A stretch of DNA of 64,000 nt from Curvibacter gracilis ATCC BAA-807 (lineage in GTDB: Bacteria > Pseudomonadota > Gammaproteobacteria > Burkholderiales > Burkholderiaceae_C): assembly GCF_000518645.1 (NCBI RefSeq), contig NZ_JADZ01000014.1, positions 1 to 64,000 of the forward strand. Reading direction: 5' to 3'. Within the stretch, counting starts at the first letter, position 1, and each line of letters begins with the position of its first letter. A model generated the notes under the pieces. It made no database searches and was not told the DNA's origin. It was given only the letters and a program-made list of their open reading frames with translations. The position numbers and the translations under genes were made by a program. Shown here piece after piece: positions 52,664-62,750 of this stretch.

Positions 52664-53110
52664 ATGGCCGAGCAACAAGATCCCGTTTTCCAGATCCAGC
52701 GCGTTTACCTCAAGGACCTGTCGCTTGAGCAGCCGAATTCCCCCGCCATCCTGCTCGAACAAGAGCAGCCCAGCGTCGACATCCAGCTCGGCGTGGACGC
52801 CACCCCGGTGGCCGACGGCATCGTCGAAGTGACCGTGACCGCCACCGTGCAGACCAAGATCAAGGACCGCACCGTGTTCCTGGTCGAGGCCAAGCAAGCC
52901 GGCATCTTCGAGATCCGCAACCTGCCCGAAGACCAGATGGGCGCCATCCTGGGCATCGCCTGCCCGCAGATCGTGTACCCCTACCTGCGCGGCAACGTGG
53001 CCGACATCATCCAGCGCGGCGGCTTCCCGCCCGTGCACCTGGCTGAAATCAACTTCCAGGCCATGTACGAACAGCAGCAAGCCCAGGCCGCCGGCCAGGT
53101 GGCTCAGTAA
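52664..53110 (+). CDS. secB: Protein-export chaperone SecB
   Basis: SecB holds preproteins unfolded and hands them to SecA. The 148-aa protein shows [19 protein letters not shown] near the start and the conserved [20 protein letters not shown] (about 104-123). Its Gln/Ala-rich C-terminus is the usual SecA-contacting tail. gpsA follows after 54 bases, as in many proteobacteria. Confidence 0.96.
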   Translation: MAEQQDPVFQIQRVYLKDLSLEQPNSPAILLEQEQPSVDIQLGVDATPVADGIVEVTVTATVQTKIKDRTVFLVEAKQAGIFEIRNLPEDQMGAILGIACPQIVYPYLRGNVADIIQRGGFPPVHLAEINFQAMYEQQQAQAAGQVAQ

Positions 53111-53164
53111 ACAGCTGTTGCGCCCGGCCTGCCTTGGCAGGGCCGGGTGCCTGTTGCGTCCGAT

Positions 53165-54184
53165 ATGAAAATAGTCGTCGCCGGAGCCGGTGCCTGGGGC
53201 ACGGCCCTGGCCATTGGCGCTTGTGCTGCACCGGCCGCCCACCAGGTCACCCTGTGGGGCCGTGATGCGGCCCAGGTGGCCGCCATGCAGGCCTCGCGCC
53301 GCAACCAGCGCTACCTGCCGCTGGCCCAACTGCCCGAATCCTTGAGCCTGAGCGCCGCGCCGCTGACCGCCCTGGCGGCCGGCAGCGATCTGGTGATCAT
53401 TGCCACCCCCATGGCCGCCTTGCGCGCCACCCTGGCCAGCCTGTCGGAGCTCACCGTGCCGGTGGCCTGGCTGTGCAAGGGCTTCGAGCGTGTGGCGGAT
53501 GCCGATGCAGGCCAAGGTCTGCACGGCCTGCTGGCCCATGAAATCGCCGAGCAGGTGGCCCCGCGTCTGGCGGTGGGCACCCTGAGCGGCCCCAGCTTTG
53601 CGCGCGAGGTGGCCGAGGCCAAGCCCACCGCCCTGGTGGCAGCCAGCCATCAGGCGGCTGTGCGCCACGCCCTGGTCGAGGCCCTGCACGGCCCCAGCCT
53701 GCGCGTGTACGCCAACGACGACCTGATCGGTGTCGAGGTGGGCGGCGCCGTCAAGAACGTGCTGGCCATTGCCACCGGCCTGTGCGACGGGTTGGACCTG
53801 GGCCTGAACGCCCGGGCCGCCCTGATCACCCGTGGCCTGGCCGAGATGACCCGCCTGGGCCTGGCCCTGGGCGCCCGGGCCGACACCTTCATGGGCCTGT
53901 CGGGCCTGGGTGATCTGGTGCTCACCGCCACCGGCGACCTGAGCCGCAACCGCCAGGTCGGCCTGCTGCTCGCGGCCGGCCACAGCCTGCAACAGGCGGT
54001 CGATTCGCTGGGCCACGTGGCCGAGGGCGTGTACAGCGCCCGCACCGTGGTGCAGCGGGCCCGCCTGCTGGGGGTGGAGATGCCGATCTCCGAGGCCGTG
54101 GTGGCCCTGCTCGATGGCCGCTTGCAGCCGGCCGAAGCCGTGGCTGCCCTGATGGGGCGCGGCCCCAAGGGCGAGATGGTCTGA
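53165..54184 (+). CDS. gpsA: Glycerol-3-phosphate dehydrogenase [NAD(P)+]
   Basis: GpsA makes sn-glycerol 3-phosphate from dihydroxyacetone phosphate for phospholipids. The 339-aa protein has a Rossmann start [13 protein letters not shown] (residues 4-16), [19 protein letters not shown] (about 141-159) and the catalytic-Lys segment [19 protein letters not shown] (about 193-211). Its stop codon lies in a hairpin shared with the convergent panC. Confidence 0.94.
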   Translation: MKIVVAGAGAWGTALAIGACAAPAAHQVTLWGRDAAQVAAMQASRRNQRYLPLAQLPESLSLSAAPLTALAAGSDLVIIATPMAALRATLASLSELTVPVAWLCKGFERVADADAGQGLHGLLAHEIAEQVAPRLAVGTLSGPSFAREVAEAKPTALVAASHQAAVRHALVEALHGPSLRVYANDDLIGVEVGGAVKNVLAIATGLCDGLDLGLNARAALITRGLAEMTRLGLALGARADTFMGLSGLGDLVLTATGDLSRNRQVGLLLAAGHSLQQAVDSLGHVAEGVYSARTVVQRARLLGVEMPISEAVVALLDGRLQPAEAVAALMGRGPKGEMV

Positions 54185-54200
54185 GCCCGGTGGGCTCAGA
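54180..54200. terminator. Hairpin between convergent gpsA and panC
   Basis: TCTGAGCCC-GGT-GGGCTCAGA is a perfect 9-bp stem with a three-base loop that includes the gpsA stop codon. Only a weak T run (TTCT) follows, so termination strength is uncertain. Confidence 0.5.
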
Positions 54201-54214
54201 TTCTCCACACCGGT

Positions 54215-55129
<915 letters not shown>

Positions 55130-55235
55130 TCAAAATGTATCGGCGTGCCTCATGGGCCCAAGACAGCGCTGTCCGTTTGTACAAAAGATGACAGTTTGCT
55201 GAAAGCCCCTGGCGCAGCGGCTATGCTTCGCGCCC

Positions 55236-56102
55236 ATGACGAAATTGCTTGAGTTCTCGCCAGCCGAGCTGGCGGCGCTGGCGCAGTCCGACGTGGCCCG
55301 GGCGCTGCAAGAGGATGTGGGCCCGGCCGACCTGACCGCCGCCCTGGTGCCCCCGGGGCGCCGCATCACCGCCCGTGTGCTGGTGCGCGAGCCCGCCGTG
55401 CTGTGCGGCCAGCCCTGGGCCGAGGCCGTGATCCGCCACTGCGACCCCAGCGCCGAGCTGCGCTGGCAGGTGGCCGAAGGCCAGACCTGCCAGGCCGACC
55501 AGGTGGTGCTGGAGGTGCAGGGCGAGGCCCGGGCCCTGCTCACGGCCGAGCGCACCGCCCTCAATTTTCTGCAACTGCTGAGCGCCGTGGCCACCCGCAC
55601 CGCCCAGCACGTGGCCGCGGTGCAAGGCAGCCGGGCCCGCATCGTCGACACCCGCAAGACCCTGCCCGGCCTGCGTCTGGCCCAGAAGTACGCCGTGCGC
55701 ACCGGGGGCGGTCTGAACCACCGCATCGGCCTGTACGACGCCGTGCTGATCAAAGAGAACCACATCGCTGCGGCCGGCGGCATCCGCCCCGTGCTGGCCG
55801 CGGCCCAGGCGGTGGCGGCGCAGGCCCAGTTCATCGAGATCGAGGTCGAGACCCTGGCCCAGCTGCAAGAGGCGCTGGATGCCGGCGCCCGCATGGTGCT
55901 GCTCGACAACATGGACCTGCCCACCCTGCACGAGGCCGTGCGCCTGAACGCCGGCCGCGCCGTGCTCGAGATCTCGGGCGGCGTGACCCTGGAGCGCCTG
56001 GCCGAGCTGGCCGCCACCGGGGTCGACCGCATCTCCATCGGGGGCCTGACCAAGGACGTCAAGGCCACCGACTTCTCCATGCGATTCGAGGACTGGGCAT
56101 GA
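55236..56102 (+). CDS. nadC: Nicotinate-nucleotide pyrophosphorylase (quinolinate PRTase)
   Basis: NadC converts quinolinate and PRPP to nicotinate mononucleotide. The 288-aa protein has [19 protein letters not shown] (about 137-155), [20 protein letters not shown] and the C-terminal [19 protein letters not shown] (about 246-264). It overlaps nadA by four bases (ATGA), so the two last steps of quinolinate use and supply are co-translated. Confidence 0.95.
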   Translation: MTKLLEFSPAELAALAQSDVARALQEDVGPADLTAALVPPGRRITARVLVREPAVLCGQPWAEAVIRHCDPSAELRWQVAEGQTCQADQVVLEVQGEARALLTAERTALNFLQLLSAVATRTAQHVAAVQGSRARIVDTRKTLPGLRLAQKYAVRTGGGLNHRIGLYDAVLIKENHIAAAGGIRPVLAAAQAVAAQAQFIEIEVETLAQLQEALDAGARMVLLDNMDLPTLHEAVRLNAGRAVLEISGGVTLERLAELAATGVDRISIGGLTKDVKATDFSMRFEDWA

Positions 56103-57214
56103 GCGCCGTGATTGACATCGACTACGAACAGCCGGCCCTGGCCGAAGGCAGCGTGTGCGACACCCGCCGCGCCTGGGCCCGCGTACCGCCCGAGCCCACG
56201 CAGGCCGAGCGCGGGGCGCTGAAAGACCGCATCCGCCGCCTGCTGAAAGAGCGCAACGCCGTCATGGTGTCGCACTTCTATGTGCACCCCGACCTGCAGG
56301 ATCTGGCCGAGGAAACCGGCGGCCTGGTCAGCGACTCGCTGGAGATGGCCCGCTTCGGCCGCGATCACGCGGCCCAGACCCTGGTGGTCTCGGGCGTGCG
56401 CTTCATGGGTGAGACCGCCAAGATCCTGTCGCCGCACAAGCGCATCCTGATGCCCGACCTCGATGCCACCTGCTCGCTCGACCTGGGTTGCCCCACCGAC
56501 GCTTTCAGTGCCTTCTGCGACGCCCACCCCGACCGCACCGTGGTGGTGTACGCCAACACCAGCGCCGCCGTGAAGGCCCGTGCCGACTGGATGGTCACCT
56601 CGGGCTGCGCGCTCGACATCGTGCAGGCCCTGAAAGACCAGGGCCAGAAGATCCTGTGGGCGCCCGACCGCCACCTGGGCCATTACATCCAGCGCGAAAC
56701 CGGCGCCGACATGCTGTTCTGGAACGGCGCCTGCATCGTGCACGACGAGTTCAAGGCCTTCGAGCTGCAGGCCCTGATGGCGCAGCACCCCCAGGCCAAG
56801 GTGCTGGTGCACCCCGAGTCGCCGGCCGATGTGGTGGCCCTGGCCGACGTGGTCGGCTCCACCTCGGTCATCCTCAAGGCGGCGCGCGAGCTGCCGGCCA
56901 GCGAGTTCATCGTGGCCACCGACAACGGCATGATGCATAAGCTGCGCACGCAAAACCCCGGCAAGACCTTCTATGAGGCGCCCACCGCCGGCAACAGCGC
57001 CACCTGCAAGAGCTGCGCGCACTGCCCCTGGATGGCCATGAACGGCCTGGCCGACGTGGCCCGGGTGCTCGAGACCGGCGCCAACGAGGTGCTGGTGGAC
57101 CCGGCCCTGATTCCGCGCGCCCGCCTGCCCATCGACCGCATGCTGGCCTACACCGCCGCCCTGAAGAACGGCCAGCCCACCGCCGGCCTGGTGCCGCACC
57201 TGGGGGCCGCTTGA
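56099..57214 (+). CDS. nadA: Quinolinate synthase NadA
   Basis: NadA condenses iminoaspartate with dihydroxyacetone phosphate using a [4Fe-4S] cluster. The 371-aa protein shows [20 protein letters not shown] (about 55-74). The three cluster Cys are expected in [18 protein letters not shown] and KSCAHCPWM. The pabB/pabC fusion starts at a TTG that overlaps the nadA stop, extending the operon nadC-nadA-pabBC. Confidence 0.95.
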   Translation: MSAVIDIDYEQPALAEGSVCDTRRAWARVPPEPTQAERGALKDRIRRLLKERNAVMVSHFYVHPDLQDLAEETGGLVSDSLEMARFGRDHAAQTLVVSGVRFMGETAKILSPHKRILMPDLDATCSLDLGCPTDAFSAFCDAHPDRTVVVYANTSAAVKARADWMVTSGCALDIVQALKDQGQKILWAPDRHLGHYIQRETGADMLFWNGACIVHDEFKAFELQALMAQHPQAKVLVHPESPADVVALADVVGSTSVILKAARELPASEFIVATDNGMMHKLRTQNPGKTFYEAPTAGNSATCKSCAHCPWMAMNGLADVARVLETGANEVLVDPALIPRARLPIDRMLAYTAALKNGQPTAGLVPHLGAA

Positions 57215-59007
57215 ACACCCCGGGTGATGTGCGCGTTCTGCTCGACTTTGCCGACCCCCACGACCCGGCCGGCCCGCGCACCCGCCACGCCTTCACCCAG
57301 CCCCTTCAGGTGCTGCAGGCCCGCGAGCTGAGCGAGGTGGCCCCGGTGCTGCTGGCCGCCGAGGCCGCAGCCCAGGCTGGCCGCTGGGTGCTGGGCTACC
57401 TGCGCTACGAAGCCGCGCCAGCCTTTGACTCGGCGCTGCAGGTGCACCCCGCCGAAGCAGGGCCGCTGGCCTGGTTTGCCGTGTTCGACCAGCCCCGGCC
57501 CTGGCCCGCACCCGACGAGGGCGAGGCCCTGCCGGCCCGCGTCGATTGGCAGCCCCTCGATGAGGCGGCCGATTTTCAGCGCCCCTTCGAGCGCCTGCAG
57601 CAGCAGATCGCCGCAGGCGACTTCTACCAGGTCAACCTCACGGCGCAGCGCCGGGGCCAACTGGTGGACACCGAGCCCGATCTGCGCATCACCGAGGCCG
57701 AGGCCGGCCGCGCCCTGTTCGACGCCCTCCAGCGCGCCCAGCCCGGCGGCTATGCGGCGCTGATCCAGACCGGTGAAGAGCAGTGGCTGTCCGTCTCGCC
57801 CGAGCTGTTCTTTGACTGGCGCGAGGGCCAGTTGCTCACCCGCCCCATGAAAGGCACCGCCCCGCGCGGCGCCACCCCGGCCGACGACGCGGCGCAGCGC
57901 CAGGCCCTGCTCGAGAGCGCCAAGGAGCAGGCCGAAAACGTGATGATCGTCGACCTGCTGCGCAACGACCTGTCGCGCCTGGCCGACCCCTTTGGCGTCA
58001 GCGTGCCGCAGCTGTTCCAGGTCGAAGCCCTGCCTTCGGTGTGGCAGATGACCTCCGACGTGCAGGCCCGCACCCGGCCCTGCACCCGCCTGCTGGACGT
58101 GTTCAGCGCCCTGTTCCCCTGCGGCTCGGTCACCGGGGCCCCCAAGGTGCAGGCCATGAAAGCCATCCAGGCCCTGGAGGCCGGGCCGCGCGGCGTGTAC
58201 TGCGGCGCCATCGGCGTGCTGCGTCCCGGCGGGGCGGCCACCTTCAACGTGCCCATCCGCACCGTGGGCCTGCAGGGGCGTGAGGCCCGTTGCGGCCTGG
58301 GCAGCGGCATCACCGCGGCCGCCCAGGCGGCGGGCGAATGGCGCGAGTGGCAGCACAAGCAGGGCTTTCTGGAGCGCGCCAGCCAGCCCTTCGACATCCT
58401 GGAAACCCTCAGACTGCAGGACGGCGCCCTGTGCCACGGCCAGTTGCACCTGGCCCGCATGGCCCGTGCCGCCCGCCACTTCAACGTGCGCTGGGATGAG
58501 GACCACGTGCACAAGGTGCTGGCCCAGCTGGTGCGCCGCCACCCCCAGGGCCGCTGGCGTGTGCGCCTGCTGCTCGACGCCCAGGGCCTGGCCCACGCCG
58601 AGGCCTTTGCCCTGGACGATTCTCCCCCCCAGGTCACCCTGCGCCTGGCCCCCGGCGCCTTCCCCCAGGCCTTCAGCGAATTCACCCGCTACAAGACCAC
58701 CCGCCGCGCCCACTACGAAGCCATGGCCCCGGCCCAGCCCGGCATCTTCGACACCCTGCTGTGGAACGAGCGCGGTGAGATCACCGAATGCACCCGCGGC
58801 AACGTGGCCCTGCTGCTCGACGGCCAATGGCTCACTCCGGCCCTGCACTGCGGCCTGCTCGACGGCGTGGGCCGCGAAGCCGCCCTGCAAGAGGGCTGGC
58901 TGAGCGAGGGCGTGGTGCGCGTGAGTGACCTGCCCCGGGTGCAGGCGCTGGCCTTTGTGAACAGTTTGCGGGGGGTGATTCCGGCGCGGGTGGCTGTCGC
59001 CGAGTGA
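57211..59007 (+). CDS. pabB: Fused aminodeoxychorismate synthase I / aminodeoxychorismate lyase (PabB-PabC)
   Basis: The 598-aa protein makes p-aminobenzoate for folate. Residues about 1-385 are the PabB chorismate-binding domain, with [30 protein letters not shown] and [18 protein letters not shown]. Residues about 390-598 are a class IV PLP aminotransferase-type PabC, with likely PLP Lys in [15 protein letters not shown] and [13 protein letters not shown]. The TTG start overlaps the nadA stop, so translation is probably coupled. The glutaminase partner PabA is not in the window. Confidence 0.92.
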   Translation: MNTPGDVRVLLDFADPHDPAGPRTRHAFTQPLQVLQARELSEVAPVLLAAEAAAQAGRWVLGYLRYEAAPAFDSALQVHPAEAGPLAWFAVFDQPRPWPAPDEGEALPARVDWQPLDEAADFQRPFERLQQQIAAGDFYQVNLTAQRRGQLVDTEPDLRITEAEAGRALFDALQRAQPGGYAALIQTGEEQWLSVSPELFFDWREGQLLTRPMKGTAPRGATPADDAAQRQALLESAKEQAENVMIVDLLRNDLSRLADPFGVSVPQLFQVEALPSVWQMTSDVQARTRPCTRLLDVFSALFPCGSVTGAPKVQAMKAIQALEAGPRGVYCGAIGVLRPGGAATFNVPIRTVGLQGREARCGLGSGITAAAQAAGEWREWQHKQGFLERASQPFDILETLRLQDGALCHGQLHLARMARAARHFNVRWDEDHVHKVLAQLVRRHPQGRWRVRLLLDAQGLAHAEAFALDDSPPQVTLRLAPGAFPQAFSEFTRYKTTRRAHYEAMAPAQPGIFDTLLWNERGEITECTRGNVALLLDGQWLTPALHCGLLDGVGREAALQEGWLSEGVVRVSDLPRVQALAFVNSLRGVIPARVAVAE

Positions 59008-59083
59008 GGGCTGCGGCACAAGCCAGTGGCGCGCACCACCCGAGGAGCGGCTGCTGGTGTGGCTGACTTGGGCTCTATATTGA

Positions 59084-59284
59084 TGTTCAGCCTACCCAGC
59101 GTACCGCCAGGCCACCACAGCCCACGAATCATCGTCGCTCAATCCAAAGGTTGAGACGGAGATGGACCTCCACAACAACGCCGTAGGTCTCTCCGTCGTG
59201 AGGGCTGGAATCTCCAATCAGATGTTGAGTCAGCGCTGCATGGCGGCACTGATGGCGGGGCAACTCAAGGTTTTGGACAGATGA
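59084..59284 (+). pseudogene. C-terminal tail of a polymorphic-toxin-like protein (DUF6973-like)
   Basis: This 66-residue open stretch, preceded by a stop and with no start, reads YRQATTAHESSS and then EMDLHNNAVGLSVVRAG followed by LMAGQLKVLDR. The AHE...DLHNNAVG pattern resembles the end of DUF6973-type C-terminal domains in Rhs-like or other polymorphic toxins; this assignment is from memory of the motif. Its stop overlaps the ATG of the next lipoprotein gene (ATGA), typical of a toxin followed by its immunity gene. The rest of the toxin is missing, so it is a remnant. Confidence 0.5.
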
Positions 59285-59670
59285 GCTGGAGAATGCAAAC
59301 CATGATGGGGTGGGTGCTGGCGATGACCGGCCTGTTCGGATGTTCCCCTCCGCCTGTCTCAGAGCAAGCCAAGCTATTAGGCGCGCGAGAGTTTTCCAAA
59401 GAAGCCTGGGCCACCGCGAGCCAAGAGAAACGAGGGGAGATGGTGTACTCATTTCTTTCTCAGCACGATCTCAAGTCCTTGACGTCCGGCGATGTCAGGA
59501 CCCTTCTCGGAACACCCACCGGGTATTACGACTACAACGAAAATCCAGCCTATCTTGTGGGATCAAGTTCCGTTGAAAGCGACTATGGAAAAGGTTATTT
59601 GCTGGCATTTGTCGCAGATAAGTCCTCGGGGAAGATTGTTGGAGTGAAGATCATTCCTGAGCCGAAGTAA
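59281..59670 (+). CDS. Small lipoprotein, possible immunity protein
   Basis: This 129-aa protein has a lipoprotein signal ending MTGLFGCS (Cys about 21) and a small domain of about 100 residues. LTSGDVRTLLGTPTGYYDY resembles the helix-strand core of BamE/SmpA-like folds, and YLLAFVADKSSGKIVGVKI looks like paired strands. It overlaps the stop of the toxin-like tail, so I infer a surface-anchored immunity protein kept after loss of its toxin. It could also be an unrelated envelope lipoprotein. Its base composition is lower in GC than the genes before it. Confidence 0.65.
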   Translation: MSWRMQTMMGWVLAMTGLFGCSPPPVSEQAKLLGAREFSKEAWATASQEKRGEMVYSFLSQHDLKSLTSGDVRTLLGTPTGYYDYNENPAYLVGSSSVESDYGKGYLLAFVADKSSGKIVGVKIIPEPK

Positions 59671-59689
59671 TCCAATTTGCACACAAGCG

Positions 59690-59916
59690 GGCTCGGTTGT
59701 AAAACCGCCGTTGACAGATGGACCAACTGCAGGTGGCGGGCAACTGACACCGCTGGTGGCGAAACAGCGACGGGGTCATCAAGCGTGTGCTCACCATTGG
59801 GTACTTCGACGCGCTGGGGGTGCCCAGACCTCAATCTCTCGAACCGCCCGGTGCGGATCTGCACGCCGGGCGGTGCGACAGGGGCGGCTGCGACGATCGC
59901 AGCCCCCTATGCCGAT
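59690..59916 (+). mobile_element. 3' remnant of a bacterial group II intron
   Basis: Bases 59841-59875 fold like intron domain V: arms ACCGCCCGG and CCGGGCGGT, a two-base bulge and a short upper stem closed by GATC. Bases about 59877-59910 pair as domain VI (GGCTGCGA / TCGCAGCC), followed by CCCCTATGCCGAT, the usual 3' end with a bulged A and terminal AT. The upstream 150 bases resemble the end of domain IV. No reverse-transcriptase gene and no 5' GTGCG end are present, so only a 3' piece remains. Confidence 0.65.
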
Positions 59917-59929
59917 CTCGGCGGCTGAT

Positions 59930-60528
59930 TTTCTAACCGTTCAAGGATTAACTGACTGGAACTTGCCTGATAGGTGCCTTTGGGGTTAAACCATTGCGCA
60001 AGGCATTTTTGGCTTTTTAGTCATTCAGACTAATTCAATTCATAAAATTCAATCCATCATTTCAAGCAAATCAAGAATTTCCGAAAATATAAAAATTTCA
60101 ACATTGGCAAAATTGATGAACCGCTTGGCGGTTCAGGTGATTTGTATTTTTAAAATTAATATTTAGTCGGCGAAACAGAAAATTACTACACCTGTCAGAG
60201 TGTTGGACAGGTTCACACTTGGTTCAATACTGCAATACACCATGATCTTAATTTGGTAGCGCTCAATTAGCCTGCCTAGATCTGAGGTTGCTTTTTGCCA
60301 CAAACTTCGGCCATAAGTTTTTTACACTACAAGCTCAATAAAAGAATTAAATTTTTAAAAAGCATCAAAATGAAGTATGAAGTTAATCTTGTTACGTAAA
60401 AAGTGGCAGATGCATGCCAAAAGATAAAGAAATCTAGAACCATTGCCGTACGCTTGGCTGATCATGATAATTTTCGACCAATTGTCGTGAAGCTTTAAAG
60501 CTTAACTGACCTCAGCTGGTGGCCTAAT
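59930..60528. other. AT-rich gene-free region at the edge of a likely island
   Basis: About 600 bases contain no supported gene and are visibly much richer in A+T than the preceding 58 kb. A perfect hairpin TGAACCGC-TTG-GCGGTTCA at 60117-60135 is followed by a T-rich stretch and could terminate transcription. The right end must hold the LysR promoter. The change in composition marks a probable horizontal-transfer boundary. Confidence 0.6.
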
Positions 60529-61461
60529 ATGACAGACCAGATCAAACTTTCTCAGCTTGAAGCATTGGTGGCAGCGGTTGAGGCTGGTGGCTTCAGTGCT
60601 GCCAGTGTTGAACTGGGCTGCACTCAGTCTCGAATCAGCCATTCCATCGCAGAACTCGAACGCTACCTTGGTGTGCGTCTATTAGTGCGCACACGTGCCG
60701 GCTGCACGCCAACGCAAGTTGGACAACGAGTGCTAGCTCATGCGCGCAGGATGTTACAACTGGCCCAAGAAATCGGACAGGAGTCGCGGGACCACGTGGG
60801 CTTGCGTGGAACCGTACGTATTGCAAGCATCCGCAGCACGGCTACGCACCTGTTACCCCATGTCGTCGAGGCTCTGGAGCGCGAGTGCCCTGGTGTGCAT
60901 ATAGAGGTATTCGACGGCTGCCACAGTTACGGCGAAGTGACAACAATGATCGAGAGAGGCCTCGCAGATGTGGGCATCACTCGTAGCCCGCAGGGGAGCA
61001 CGCTGTCCAGAATATCAGTGCAACCGTTGGTTTCTGATCGCTATGTTGTCGTCGCACCTGCTTCTATGCGTCTTAGCTCACCAGCCAACTGGAAAGAGTT
61101 GGCAAAGACCCCGCTTATTCACCTACAGCAGCCAGGCGCCCAATGGATTGTAGAGCAGTGCCTAAATGCTGGAATGTCGCGTCACAGAGTCCGTGAGTTG
61201 GTGAACGAGAGCGGCATTGTTGCGATGGTCAGTCGCGGACTTGGTTATGCAGTGCTTCCGCGATTGACTGTTTTCCCAGATGCCCCAGGAACTCAAGTTC
61301 TAGAATTGCCATTTAGAGCATTGCGGCAGTTAGTCGTATGTCAATTGCTGGGACATTCGCGCAACAAAGCAACCGACATAGTCATGGAATTTATTCGCAG
61401 CAAGACACTAATCATGCAAACGGAAGCATGGAAAGCGGGCGTTCTTACCTGCGATCTGTGA
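60529..61461 (+). CDS. LysR-family transcriptional regulator
   Basis: This 310-aa regulator has an N-terminal winged helix-turn-helix (LSQLEALVAAVEAGGFSAASVELGCTQSRIS within residues 7-38, HSIAELERYLGVRLLVRT next) and a C-terminal LysR substrate domain (about 90-295) with VRIASIRSTATHLLPHVV and GLGYAVLPRLTVF. It converges on the metabolite operon, with nine bases between the stops, so it is the likely regulator by proximity. Its GC content is lower than the main chromosome. Confidence 0.9.
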   Translation: MTDQIKLSQLEALVAAVEAGGFSAASVELGCTQSRISHSIAELERYLGVRLLVRTRAGCTPTQVGQRVLAHARRMLQLAQEIGQESRDHVGLRGTVRIASIRSTATHLLPHVVEALERECPGVHIEVFDGCHSYGEVTTMIERGLADVGITRSPQGSTLSRISVQPLVSDRYVVVAPASMRLSSPANWKELAKTPLIHLQQPGAQWIVEQCLNAGMSRHRVRELVNESGIVAMVSRGLGYAVLPRLTVFPDAPGTQVLELPFRALRQLVVCQLLGHSRNKATDIVMEFIRSKTLIMQTEAWKAGVLTCDL

Positions 61462-61470
61462 GCATTAAAT

Positions 61471-61818
61471 TTAGCGACGCACTGTTGGAATAAATACCTC
61501 AAAAATTTTATCTATAGACAATGCGAATTCGATGTCGGCTATTGACAATCCGCCGACATCATGTGTAGTCAGAGTTACTTCGACACGTGCATAAGTATTA
61601 GACCATTCCGGATGGTGAGCACGCTTGTCCGCAGCGAATGCAACTTGTGTCATAAAAGCGAATGCCACTCGAAAATTGGAAAATTCGAAGACGCGCGAGA
61701 TTGTTCCGCCACGAATGGCATCATAGTTCCATGCATGGCAGCGTGCTAATCCATCGCTAAGCTCAACCCCAGTTAGGCGTTTTCCATTTATATTGCTTGA
61801 TTTAATCGGTCTCGTCAT
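61471..61818 (-). CDS. Pterin-4a-carbinolamine dehydratase
   Basis: This 115-aa protein regenerates tetrahydrobiopterin-type cofactor after pterin-dependent hydroxylation. It carries the family core FEFSNFRVAFAFMTQVAF, then AHHPEWSNTYARVEVTLTTHDVGGL across residues 67-91, with the catalytic His68, His69 and His86 and a distal Asp95. It ends the island operon, five bases after the EamA stop and with no clear ribosome site, so translation is probably coupled. No pterin-dependent hydroxylase is in the window; one may lie upstream of 64000 or elsewhere. Confidence 0.9.
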   Translation of the reverse strand: MTRPIKSSNINGKRLTGVELSDGLARCHAWNYDAIRGGTISRVFEFSNFRVAFAFMTQVAFAADKRAHHPEWSNTYARVEVTLTTHDVGGLSIADIEFALSIDKIFEVFIPTVRR

Positions 61819-61823
61819 TTGAT

Positions 61824-62750
61824 CTATGCGGCTACCTTCCGTTTGGCTTCTGCCGCCGGCTTGTGCGCAGTTTCCAAAACAAGGAATAATGCCGCCATTA
61901 TCAATGCACTACCAAATAAATGTGCCCAAGTAACTCGTTCATGCAAAAATAGCGCCCCCCAAAAGACTCCGAAGGGTGGAATCAGAAACGTGACTGTCAG
62001 GCAGCGAATGGGGCCGATGTCATTCACTAGATTGAAGTACAAAATATATCCAATGGCTGTACAGGCAATGCCAAGAGCCAGCAAAGAAAGCAACAGACTT
62101 GGCTCAGTAAATGCAAAGACCAGTGACCTTGGGTTTTGCGCGAGTGAGACTGCAAAGAATGGCAGCAGTAGCAAACAGGCACCCAGTTGACTCCCGAAAG
62201 CGACCTGTCTCGCATCGACACCTAGTTTTGGCGGGATCCAGCGTCGAACTAGGAAGCCGCTTGCTCCATAGCAACCAGTAGCGATGAGACAAGCTATGGT
62301 GCCGAGCACGGCAGCCAGAGACACCTCGATAGGCCCAGCAGCAGTCAGCGTGGCGACTCCCGCAAGACCAACAGCCACGCCCAGCATCTTGCGTGAATCC
62401 ACCCGTTCACCGAAAAATACAGCCCCAAGAATTACGCCCATGAGTGGCGTCGTGGCATTGAGAATGGCCGAGTACCCAGCCGGTAGAACACGTGCGGCAA
62501 GCGCATACATCAGCAGTGGAATGCCCGTGTTGATCACGCCCAGGAGAAGCGTCGCACGTAAGTGTCGTCCAAGCCGCAACGACACACCAAGCAAGGGCAG
62601 AAAGATGGTGAGACTTGCGACACCAAGAGCGATTCGCATGGACGCAGTCAACATGCCCCCCAGCACTGGGGCCGCGATCCTCATAAACAGAAAACTCGCC
62701 CCCCATAGCGCTGCGAGCAACAACAAGCGTGCGTAGTCCGATGGTCTCAT
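61824..62750 (-). CDS. EamA/DMT-family metabolite exporter
   Basis: This 308-aa protein has ten membrane helices in two EamA repeats (about 5-140 and 150-290). Marks are ALWGASFLFMRIAAPVLGG at the start, ALAARVLPAGYSAILNATTPL and LVNDIGPIRCLTVTFLIPPFG in the second repeat. It resembles RhtA/YdcZ-type exporters of amino acids and related metabolites. It overlaps the AurF-like gene by ATGA, so it is made together with the oxygenases and probably exports their product. Confidence 0.9.
   Translation of the reverse strand: MRPSDYARLLLLAALWGASFLFMRIAAPVLGGMLTASMRIALGVASLTIFLPLLGVSLRLGRHLRATLLLGVINTGIPLLMYALAARVLPAGYSAILNATTPLMGVILGAVFFGERVDSRKMLGVAVGLAGVATLTAAGPIEVSLAAVLGTIACLIATGCYGASGFLVRRWIPPKLGVDARQVAFGSQLGACLLLLPFFAVSLAQNPRSLVFAFTEPSLLLSLLALGIACTAIGYILYFNLVNDIGPIRCLTVTFLIPPFGVFWGALFLHERVTWAHLFGSALIMAALFLVLETAHKPAAEAKRKVAA

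Noticed and set aside
55130-57199. 689-aa minus-strand open frame
   Set aside because: It is antisense to nadC and nadA.
57148-59019. 623-aa minus-strand open frame
   Set aside because: It is antisense to the pabB-pabC fusion.
60117-60135. Perfect hairpin as evidence for a small RNA gene
   Set aside because: It is a single stem with no promoter visible and no further structure; at most it is a terminator.
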